From: Ophioceras dolichostomum
Lineage: Eukaryota > Ascomycota > Sordariomycetes > Magnaporthales > Ophioceraceae
DNA: 53,541 bases
Assembly: GCA_003049485.1 (NCBI GenBank)
Contig: PYST01000106.1
Coordinates: 56,209 to 109,749, forward strand
Direction of reading: 5' to 3'
Shown here: positions 12,501 through 24,421 of the stretch, in pieces
How positions within the stretch are numbered: position 1 is the first letter of the stretch
Layout: every line of letters begins with the position of its first letter
Notes under the pieces: model-generated
Told to the model about the DNA's origin: nothing
Databases searched by the model: none
Seen by the model: the letters and a program-made list of their open reading frames with translations, nothing else
Made by a program: the position numbers and the translations under genes

Positions 12501-14713
12501 GGCCAAGTCTCAAACGCTTGTTATTGTCCCTCTGAACTCTGAACTTGCCTCGATACAAAATCAGGGTGGTTGAGACTATTGCAGACATATCCATATGGTG
12601 TTCCTACAACCGTCCTCCTCCTCTCTCACAGTGATCGCCCAGTGCACCGAGGGAAGTCTGAGTATTGTTTACACAGTATAGCGAGCACATTCAGGGCAAC
12701 CAGCCAGCCTCTTCCTCTGGCCACACCGACGGTCCGCAGATTCTGTTTTGGTATCACACCTCAAGTCAACCGGTCAGCATGCAGTCATTTCATGGCATGG
12801 CATGGCAACTTGGGTGGATGACAGAAAGTGACCAACCACGAAGCGTGACCGTCACACTGGTGTACCCAGAATACCAGGACACCTTCCACGTCCATGGCAC
12901 GCGACCCTCCAAAAGCCAGCCTCGGAGTTCCCAGGGTGGGAAAAAAAAGTTGAAGACGCCACGGGTCGTCAAGAAATGAAGAGAAGTCAAGTTTGCCGCT
13001 AGCGTTGGCGGTTGGCCCCCATCCCTGCCCCAGCATTGGCTACAAGCATCCGCCTTCAAGAGGGCAACCAGGGGAGAACGTGTGGGAGGGCTGGTCAATA
13101 TGATGAGGGAAAAGGAAGCAACTGGCTTGGGGAAATGCAGCTAAAGTTGTGGCTTACGCAGAAGAAAGGGGGGGAAGGGAGCAGACGAAATATTAGATTC
13201 TCTTTGCGATTCGACTTTGCCATTGACGTCGAGAAGGGAACATGGCCGGATGTACCTCCATACATGTATACATCCTTGGGGACAGGAATGCGCGGACAAG
13301 TAGGTAGCATCTCCCACGATTGGAGACAGTAACGCAACATCAGAATTGTCCCGGCCATGCATGCTTGTTCGACCCCAGGATTGGAGGTCCCCCAAGTTCC
13401 ACCCTCAACCCGTCCCCCGAGGAGAAGTGGCATCCTCCGGCTGGCATCACAGCATGGATAGGCCCCAGGCAGCTGCATCGGGCTACCACAGTAACTACCA
13501 CCGGAGCAAGGATCAAGACTAGCAGACACGCAGGCAGCGCAGGATGTGATGGCATAAGATGAATGCTGAGATGCTGGGATGCTGGGGCAAAACCGAAGGG
13601 GCGAGGGACTTCTCTCGCTCCGAACGTGCGGTCACACCTGATCATTTTGATGTGCAGTGATTTGCCAGCTCCAGCGCCTCAAGTGAGGAGAAGGGGGAAG
13701 GGAAAAAGCAATTATGTGCGCCACTTGGACCTTAGCTGCAGCAGGCAATCTGCAAGTCGCCCAAAAAGTAAGAAACCTTCCAGGCCGACCATCAAGCTTC
13801 CATGGATTCGACCAGAGAAAGCAGAAGATGGTGGGGGGCCCAACCACTCAGAGCGATGAGCTGGCTGCTCGAGAAAACCCTGTCCCGCCTCCACCCCAGC
13901 AAGACCGAGCGCCACAGTGAAATAAATCCCTCTCGTCACTCTCGTGTCCACAGGCTCAACAGATCGCCTTTGTCCATCTGGTGAGAAGCAACGGGGTTGG
14001 CTGAGCGGCGAGTCGAGGGAGGCAGGCAAGGGAGGTAAGGATGACTGCATGCAGCAAGACCTTGGTCACAAGCAGAGATTCGTCAACCCGAAGCCCGCGC
14101 TGTGGAAAGACCTGGGGTGAGGTCTGCGGTCTGGGGTTCTCACACGTTTGCAGAGACAACTCAACCATGGGCGGCTGCCGAAGCTGGCCGTAGTCGGATC
14201 ACGTACAAAGTTGCTGCCACATCGACCTGCCTCTGTGCCTCCATCTAGTTACTGTCACTAGGTACCGTTACGCATAGCTTTGCGTAAGTGGCAGAGGGGG
14301 TGGGGTTTCGAATGACCAAGAACCTTTCCATCTTGGGGACGGTTGAAAAGAATCAAAGCCCACAGGCCAACCCCTGCGTATTCGTGCAACAATGTTAACG
14401 TCAGGCCGGCCAGCCCAGCTATTTCTTAACATTCCTTCCAGAGTTTAAATACTCAATTGGACGCTGCACGTTAGAGTGGGTCGTGGGGGCGGGGCCTGTG
14501 TCGTCAGACCCTTCGCCCAGGCACGGGGTGCGCGATGGCATGGCAGAACAAATCCTTCAGGTGCGATTTCCAGCCTGGTGATTTCACACCATACCATGAC
14601 AGTAGGAGAGAAAAAAAAAACGACACGATTAGCACCAGTCACCACGTATAGACAATGTGACATTCAACTGACCCAATCAGAACATAGCCTCTTCCCTCTC
14701 GCCTTCTCTTTCA

Positions 14714-15695
14714 ATGCCACCAGCCAAAGCCCGAAACGGTGGTCACGACGACTCCACCAAGCCCGATCCGGGACAGACCACCACCACTGGCACCGCCAGT
14801 AATGGCGGCAAGGACAGCAAGGATGGCAAGGATAGCAAAGACGGCGCCGGCCACCACCACCTTTCCACCAAGGACAAGAACGGGCACCACAATGCTGGTA
14901 GTGCGTCGGCCTCTGCAGCACACCACGGCAACTCCAATGGCAAGCTGCGTCGCGTCGCTAGTTCGACGGGCTCGAACCTGCGGGAGTCCATGAACAACAG
15001 CAACTCTATTGCACCCGGCGGCCCGCACGCTACCCCCGCCTCACAAGCCGCCGGCGCCTCCTCCGCATCCACCACCATCCCCTCCTCGACTGGTGCCAGC
15101 ACCTCGGCCGCGAACCCGCAAGAGTCGGGCACCATTGCAGTGAGTCCAGCCAGCCAGCCAGCCCTCCTCTCCCCCCAAGTCCCCTTCACCTGCTCCTCTC
15201 TCTCTCTCCAGCTCCCTGGTCTACAATCGAACAAGCACTAACCCCATCCTCACCATGACCACCCACTCCCACAAACAGCTCGACTGGGCCACGGTTGACC
15301 GTTCCCTCCTACACTCTTACCGCCGTGCGTACCGCTTAAACACGCCGACCGCCTTCGCTACAGACTTCCACCAGTGGATCCTCTCGCGGCCGGGCAGCAT
15401 CGGGCTGCAGTCGCCGACGATGCTGAGGCGCAGAGCCTTCCGCCGGCAGGGCCGGGACCAGCTGGCCGGGGTCGTGCGCCGGCACTACAACGCCCAGGCC
15501 ATCCAGGAGAACGACGTCATCGTCGAGTTCGTGCACAAGGTGCGGACCGTCGACGGCGGTGGTGTCGGAGGCGCCGAACACCTCAACGGCAACATCCCTT
15601 CGGCTGCTGGAGGGGCGGGCGGCTCAGGTCCCGTCTCCAAGCCGTCTGCGCGGTCCAGGCGAAAAGAGCCGCAGACGCAGGACGGTCAGAAATGA
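14714..15695 (+). CDS. sap30: SAP30-like subunit of the Sin3/Rpd3 histone deacetylase complex
   Basis: Predicted chromatin corepressor subunit of 280 aa. Exons are 14714-15139 and 15279-15695. The 139-nt intron has a GTGAGT donor, a CTAAC branch point (about 15238) and a CAG acceptor, and joins in phase 0. Exon 1 encodes a low-complexity Ser/Thr/Asn/His-rich leader containing KLRRVASSTGSNLRE, a stretch typical of fungal SAP30 N-termini. Exon 2 encodes the Sin3-binding domain from about residue 143: LDWATVDRSLLHSYRRAYRL, then FHQWILSRPGSIGLQSPTM, QLAGVVRRHYNAQAIQENDV and IVEFVHKVR. In this family the domain contacts the Sin3 PAH3/HID region. The C-terminus is basic and disordered. The open frame before exon 2 begins inside the intron, so a predictor could wrongly start at 15255. 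The family call is confident. Confidence 0.9.
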
Positions 15696-16329
15696 TTCGA
15701 TATAATACCATCGCCGGCCGACATGATTTGCTTTTTTTTTGTACAGAAGGCGCTGCACATTGCAGCTCTTTTCTAGAGCGTACTTAATCGTCTCAGCGGC
15801 ATGGCATACTTACGGGGTGTCGGCGTTTTGGATATAGTCCTTGATCTTAGTGTTTTACCATGCGCTCTTGCTGCATATCGATATTGGCTTGGACTCCTGG
15901 AGTTCTTCAGATGCCATTACAGAAGAACCTATCTATCTGGTAGAAAGGAATTTTATACATTACCCGGCAGTTATACTCTACTCTCGAAATACTGCGGGAT
16001 AGAACTTTAAAAACGCCGTAGACGCGGTCGCGAATCGCGAGTATCTGGTGGGGCTACGACTGGTTTAAACCGAAATTGTTGATGCCTGAGGCAAGCAGTG
16101 ACGGGCTTCTTCGGCTTTCGGTCGTCAAAAAAAAAAGTTGCGACTGGTGTGAATGGAATCGTCTAGAGAACACCGCAACCAAGAATCTTTCTCCAATCCC
16201 AATCTTTCCTTCTTCTCTCCGATAGACCTTAACTTTCTCTTAACAGTTTGATTGCCATAGTGCAGTCCAGATGTGCTCTTAATTCCTTTCGTCCTCTTTC
16301 CCTTCTGTTTTTCCTGCCCCTCCCCAGAT
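15696..16329. other. Intergenic region between the SAP30-like gene and mdj1
   Basis: About 630 bp between tandem + strand genes, holding the 3' UTR of one and the promoter and leader of the next. It contains an A run near 16128-16136 and CT-rich tracts just before the mdj1 start (16185-16325). The bases before the ATG end in a CCCCAG that could be the acceptor of a 5'-UTR intron, but I see no clear partner donor. Confidence 0.5.
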
Positions 16330-18251
16330 ATGAACTCGACACTACTCTCGAAAGCAGCCCTGCCAGCTCGGCAGCTGTCACGAGCTCAGATATGCCGGGC
16401 CCAGAAGCTATCGGCGTCTGGCCTTGAGAAGACTAGGATACGAACGATCTCTACAGCATGCGCCAACAGGAGACCAATTCCAAGAGCATCCTCATCGAGG
16501 AGCGCACGTGGAAGTGACGTCAAGAGGGTAAGTCTACATATAATACCGAGCCGTCCATATTCATGCCCACCGGTTCATTCGTTGTTCGCCAATTGGGAAA
16601 CTTATTGTGTAGATTGTTTTGCGACTAACATGGACCTCTTTCTGTGCTCCTCCAAAGGCATTCCACGCCACTTCGAGAGCGTTCGCATCGCCTAAGGACC
16701 CATATGCGACACTAGGGGTGGACAAGAGCGCGACAGCTTCCCAGATCAAGAAGGCGTACTACGGCCTGGCGAAGAAGTACCACCCGGACACGAACAAGGA
16801 CCCAACTGCTAAGGACAAATTCGGCGAGATTCAGTCCGCGTACGAGATCTTATCCGACCCGAAGAAGCGCGACCAGTTCGACCAGTTCGGCGCGGCCGGC
16901 TTCGACCCGACCGGCGGTCCCGGCGGTCCCGGCGGCAACCCTTTCGCCGGCGGGAGCAATCCATTTGCAGGCTTCGGCGGCGGCCAAGGCGGATTCGGAT
17001 CGGCTTTTAACATCGATGATCTCTTCTCTGCGTTCACGGGCCAGCATGGCCCGTTCGGCGGTGGCGGCCGGCGAGGCGGGAGGAATCCTTTCGGCGGGCA
17101 AGAGGTTGTGGTCGGCGACAATATCGAGATCCAGACGTCTATCTCGTTTATGGAGGCTGCCAAGGGCACTAGCAAGACGGTGACCGTCAACCCGCTCGTT
17201 GAGTGCAACACCTGCAGCGGCAGCGGGCTGAAGGCCGGGGCCAAGCGCACCAGCTGCGCGAGCTGTAACGGCACGGGCACTCGCGTGCACGTCATCAACG
17301 GCGGGTTCCAGATGGCCTCTACCTGCGGGACCTGCAGCGGCACGGGCACCTCCGCCCCTCGCGGTTCTGAGTGCCGCACCTGTGGAGGCGAGGGCGTCAC
17401 GCGCGATCGTAAGACCATCACGGTCGACATTCCCGCGGGAGTCGAGGACGGCATGCGACTGCAGGTCTCAGGAGAGGGCGACGCGCCCGCCATGGCTGGT
17501 GCCGACCCGGGAAGCGTGCGCGGGATGAAGGGTGACCTATACATATTCGTTCGCGTTGCCTCGGACTCGCGCTTCAAGCGCTCCGGCTCCAATATCTTGC
17601 ACACGGCTACCATCCCACTTACGACCGCGATCCTGGGCGGCGAAGTCAAGATCCCGACCCTCGATGGCGCCGTCAACATCAAGGTCGCCACGGGCACCAA
17701 CACGGGCGAGACCATCACCCTCCCGGGCATGGGCTTCAAGAAGCTGGGAGGTCGCCGCGGCGCTTCCGGCGACCTCCGCGTTGAGTTCCGCGTACAGATG
17801 CCTCGCTACCTGACGTCCAACCAGCGCACAATCGCCGAGATGCTGGCGGACGAATTGGGCGACAAGACAGCCAAGCGCGTCATGAACGTCAAGATGCCTG
17901 GGTAAGCTAATCAGCCGAAGCACACGCGACGAATCAGCCATGTCTCATCTATTAACATCATGTTCTCCCTGTCCTGCTACTAGATCCGGTTCGGCCGCCT
18001 CATCAGAACAAAGCTCGCACGAAAACGAGGGATTCCTCAAGTCGCTCTGGCACAACCTAACGAACCACCCCGCTCACCAACACAAACCCGGCAGTCCCTC
18101 CGATTCCACCTCCTCTCCTAGCCAAGACAAGTCCGCCGCTGGTAGCTCCAAAACGAGCAGCAGCAGCAGTAGCCAGCCAACTCAGCAGCAGCAGCAGCAG
18201 CAGCAGGACGAAGAGCCGCCAAAGAAAGCTTCTGGCTCAGGCTCTGGGTAG
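16330..18251 (+). CDS. mdj1: Mitochondrial type I J-domain co-chaperone Mdj1
   Basis: DnaJ/Hsp40 partner of mitochondrial Hsp70, acting in matrix protein folding. The 569-aa model has exons 16330-16527, 16658-17901 and 17984-18251 (introns 130 and 82 nt; the first has a CTAAC branch point). Residues 1 to about 75 are rich in Arg/Ser/Ala and poor in acidic residues, as in a matrix-targeting presequence. The J domain (about 78-143) has the HPD motif at 108-110. A Gly/Phe-rich linker with repeated NPFAGG-type units follows. The zinc region carries four CxxCxGxG motifs (CNTCSGSG at 249 through CRTCGGEG at 305), and then the type I C-terminal substrate-binding domains. Exon 3 adds a long Ser/Gln/Gly low-complexity tail with a polyQ run, after a domain that already looks complete. 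The presequence plus full type I architecture separates it from cytosolic Ydj1-type proteins (no CaaX end). Confidence 0.95.
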
Positions 18252-20586
<2,335 letters not shown>

Positions 20587-21400
20587 CTACCTAGGCTGCT
20601 GCGGGTGATGTTGCTGCAGCGGCAGGCTATACTGCTGCTGCTGCTGCTGCTGCGCTTGGTGCTGTTGGTGCTGCTGTTGCGCCGCAAGATGCGCGTGCGG
20701 GTGCGGCAGGTGCACATGCTGCTGGGGCGAAGGCTGCTGCACTTGCTGTTGCAGATGCTGCTGCTGTCCCGGCGGAGGAGTCCCCTGGTGATGGTGCTGT
20801 TGCTGCGGCGAGTGATGCGCCATATGCGGAGGCGGCTGTAGGTGCTGCGCCTGGGGTTGAGCATGGGCATGGGGGTGTGCGTGGGAGTGGGAGTGCGGAT
20901 GAACCGGCTGCATCCCCGGCATGCCGCCCATGCCACCTCCCATGCCGCCCAGACCGCCCATGCCTCCCAGGCCTCCCAGGCCGCCTCCCATGGGACTGGT
21001 GGGGCTGCCGGCGCCGACGACGTAGCTGCTCAGCTCCGGCATCATGCTGATCCAGTCCATCTGGAATTCCAGGTCCGGCAGGGGCTGTTGGCCGAGGAAC
21101 TGGGCGCCCGCCCCAGCCGCGCCCCCGTCGAAGCCCGCAAAGATGGCTGGCTCGTCCACTGCCATGGCGTTGCCTGCGCCGCCGCTGGCTGTTGCCGCTG
21201 GCACACCGCCGGCCCCTCCTCCAACAGGGTCGACACTCCTGCTGACTGGCGTCGTGTCGGGGGTCACCTGCTGCTGGGCGGGGCCCGACGACGCCTGCTG
21301 CTGCAGTGACGCAGCGTGCGACACACCGGGCCGTGCAAAAGGCGGCCCTGCTGCGACACCAATCCCGGATGCAGCGTTCGGTGGGGACTGCGTCAGTGGT

Positions 21401-21438
<38 letters not shown>

Positions 21439-24421
21439 GCCTTGCATCGTTTGCTGTTGACCAGGCTGTGGGGCCCCCTTTCCGGGCCCGTTATGCTTGG
21501 ACAAAGTCTGCCTGAGCATGTTGATGAACTTCGGCGGCGAGACAGCGCGGCCCAACTGTGCCTCCGCCGACTGGCGCGCGTCCCACGCCTTCAGGAACAG
21601 GCTGCCGAAGGCGATGTGCACGGGGCTGCGCAGTTTGCGCATGAGACCTCTGCGGTCGTGGTTCTCGATGATGGCGGCCCACGCCTTCTCGACCAGCTCG
21701 CCGGTTCGGCGGGCCCGCAGCTCGTGGACGAGGAACATGTAGCCTGGAAGAGGGAAGTACATGTGAGTGTACCACAGAAAGCCACGCAGGCTCTCGGCCC
21801 CTTGGATGATGTTATCATACTCGACCATGCGGATGGCCTCGTCGAAGAGCGCGTCGCGTTCCCCTTGCTCTGGTTGGATGCCCGCGGCGGTTCGGCATAG
21901 GTATGCCACTACCCGGAGCTTACAGAGGTTCTGGCGAGTAAACATGAGAGTGAAGAAGTGGAGCGGGATCTTGGGGTCGCAATGCTTCAGGTAGCTCTCC
22001 TCGATATGGCGGCAATAATTGTCCAGGTCATACGCCGGCAAGTTCTGATTGGCCACATGAGTCACAACGTCAGGCGACGAGGGGGAAGGCGAGTATTGGA
22101 TCTTGGGTTTGCTGAGGGCCACTCCGGGCCCTTGGCGCGGAGTGCCAGCTGGCCCCGGCGGCTGTTGCGCCAGAGGCGAAGGGATACTCGGAAAGACTCC
22201 GCCAGGTGCCGCAGCCGTGACCATCTCGAAGCGGCTCAGAACAAAGATCATCTCTGTAGGCCCCGAGTATGGCTGCGGGGGGTCCTTGGCGTTCATATGC
22301 AGGTCCGTGTCGTTGATATTGAGAGGCCAGCGGCAGTCGCCCCCGCTCGAGGACATGGCGGTTATGGTGGAGCCTGTGATCTCAGCAATGCGCTTGTCGA
22401 AGGTCACCAGTTGCCACCACAGACGCCGGCGCATCTCGACCTCAAAGGGCGGCAGGCCGAACTGGGCCCCATCTCGGTGCACGCCCAAGCGCTGGGCGAT
22501 GCGCACAGCGATACCAATAAGGCAGAACAGCGCGCGGGGGTCGACGTACTGGCGTACGCACAGCAGGTATATGACGTAGGCCTGGAGCACCACAAGTTCG
22601 GGGCTGCGCATGAAGCCCGCGTTGAACAACGCCTGCTGCGTGCCGGCGTGGAACTTGGTCAGCAGGGTGTTCTTGTCGTCGCCGAACGTGCTCAGCACCT
22701 CGTCATCCTCCATCGAGGTGATGGCGATAAAGTATATGCTGAACAGCAGAGCCTCCAGGGACTTCGGGATCTTGCTCGGATTGGCACCGGCCTCGATGAT
22801 TTGTGCCTGCAAGCTTGGCGTGTGCGTAAGCTTGAGGAGCGGGTTTACGTTGTTCAGGTAGATCTGCCAAAGCTGGATGGCGTGCATGGGCTGTGGCCTC
22901 TTGTCCGCCACCGGCCCCGGTCTGCCGCCAATCACAAAGGGGAATCCGTCCTGGTCGTCGAACATCTTGTCAAACGCCGAATGGATCGTCGACGACCCTT
23001 CCTGCTCTTCATCATCCGACGAGTCCCTGAGTGTATCATCCTTTGCCCTGAACTGTTTCCACACTTCTGTCAGTATAACACGACTGTCCGGCGGCTCCTA
23101 GACAGCAGCCTCGCATGTTAGACAGGCAACTAGACAAACTACACCTCCTAAAAGATACCGAGGAGGGTCGAATTAGCACACAGTGAAGTTCTGGGATTCC
23201 TCTCCTAGAAAACGTAGAGAGGGTGGCGGCAGGGAGAGGGGGTTTGTATGGAAGTCGAGGAAAGATCAGGCTCACTCCACTCACCTTTTACTATCTCAAC
23301 ACAGTATAGACGGGAGGGCAGTTTGGACAACTACCTGTGCTCGCCAATGGCACAGACGGGGGGAGTTAGGAGCAAAACAAACCTCTTTGAAGAAAGGAAA
23401 ATATTTGGGATTCGTTGTGCTGTTGTCCATCAACATCTCAACCCGTCACGTGAGCTGCGCGTCAGCCAACCAGTCTGCGTCATGCATTTTGCGAGGCCAT
23501 GGACCATGCGCGGAGGCCAATGTGATTCGCCAGTGTCGGAGTGATAAACGAGGACTGCAAGGAGGAGGGGACAGAGACTAAGAGTGACTGGGGAGGGGCT
23601 GGGAAAGAAAGCTAAAGTCCTATCCAGAGAAGAATGGAACCCACCCGTCTGGATCATGATTTGGTCCTGGCGACGTTTTCAGCCCGCCTAGGTTCTGCTC
23701 CAGGTCGTCTAGGTCGTCGCCGCCGTTGGGGTCGCCAATCCTCAGCTCGTGGGCGATGGGCTCGAAGGAGACGTTGTTCTGCGAAAGCAGGGCCTCGTAC
23801 TTCTTGAGGCGGTCGATGAGGTCACGCTCGTGCGGCTTCTTTTTCCGACGTCGGGGTGGCTGCGGCGGGACCACCCTGCACTCTACGTTGGCCTTGACGC
23901 AGTTTGCGCATGGCTTGTTCTTGTCGCATCTGCCATATACGAAGGGTAAATATGGGTAGGGGACCGAGGGGGTGGGCAGGCAGGTTTTGAGGGTAGCATG
24001 TGATGGTCTTGTGTATCGACATGGCTACCGCATGCTATGCTATGGTAGGAAGGCACGCTCACGAGAAAGGAGAAGGAGAAAGAGAAGATAGATTGAACGA
24101 TCCCACGCACCTCACTTTCCTCGACTGACACAGGACGCAGGAGTGTCCTCGAGTCAGCTTCAGAATCGACGCATCAGCGGCGGCGGCGGCAGCAGCAGCG
24201 GCAGCAGCAGAGACCGAAGAGCCGACCCCGGAGCCGGAGCCGCCGTGGCCGCTAGAGCCAGTGGAACCGGGGCTGAGACCTGAGGTGGCAACCCCGACTC
24301 CGGGCAGTCCGGACATGGATCCGGACATGTGTCCAGCCCCTGAGTGGGGGTGGGCGAGGCCGGGGCCGGAGCCCGGACGTCGAAGTGGGGAAGTAGGTGG
24401 ATCGTTCCCGAGCGAGTCCAT
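20587..24421 (-). CDS. Zn(II)2Cys6 transcription factor with fungal-specific TF domain
   Basis: Predicted nuclear regulator of 1030 aa. Minus-strand exons are 24421-24111, 23929-23645 and 23083-20587, with introns of 181 and 561 nt. The N-terminus is Gly/Ser-rich with an Ala run of 11. The zinc cluster is complete and split by intron 1: C95-x2-C98-x6-C105-x5-C111-x2-C114-x6-C121. A basic linker (PPRRRKKKPHE) and a short coiled-coil-like LIDRLKKYEALL follow. Exon 3 holds the middle homology region (about 245-480) with ALFCLIGIAVRIAQRLGVHR and EMRRRLWWQLVTFDKR, the usual fungal_trans signature. The C-terminal third is Gln/His/Gly/Met-rich, with polyQ coded by CAG/CAA runs. The exon 2/3 junction is my best choice (donor GTGGGT, acceptor GGACAG), because it keeps the frame and gives DPDGRVILTEVWKQF. 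It is divergent from the MFS transporter across 3 kb. Targets unknown. Confidence 0.88.

Larger units (their letters stand above)
7232..14713. other. 7.5 kb gene-free interval between divergent genes
   Basis: Lies between the start of the C2H2 factor (-) and the start of the SAP30-like gene (+), so it should contain both promoters and 5' UTRs. Only short ORFs (no more than about 230 codons) are present, overlapping on both strands, without domains or coding-like composition. It holds a 10-nt tandem repeat near 7451, a CA tract at 9512-9545, poly-purine and poly-pyrimidine patches, and a CCAATCA at 14674-14680 close to the SAP30-like ATG. I recognise no tRNA, rRNA or transposon. Non-coding transcripts cannot be excluded. 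Confidence 0.6.

Noticed and set aside
15255..15695. Independent 146-aa gene starting at 15255
   Set aside because: The ATG lies inside a well-formed intron of the SAP30-like gene, and the frame joins exon 1 cleanly at 15279.
21958..23121. 387-codon + strand ORF antisense to the Zn(II)2Cys6 factor
   Set aside because: Shadow of the conserved middle homology region on the minus strand, which has clear family motifs.
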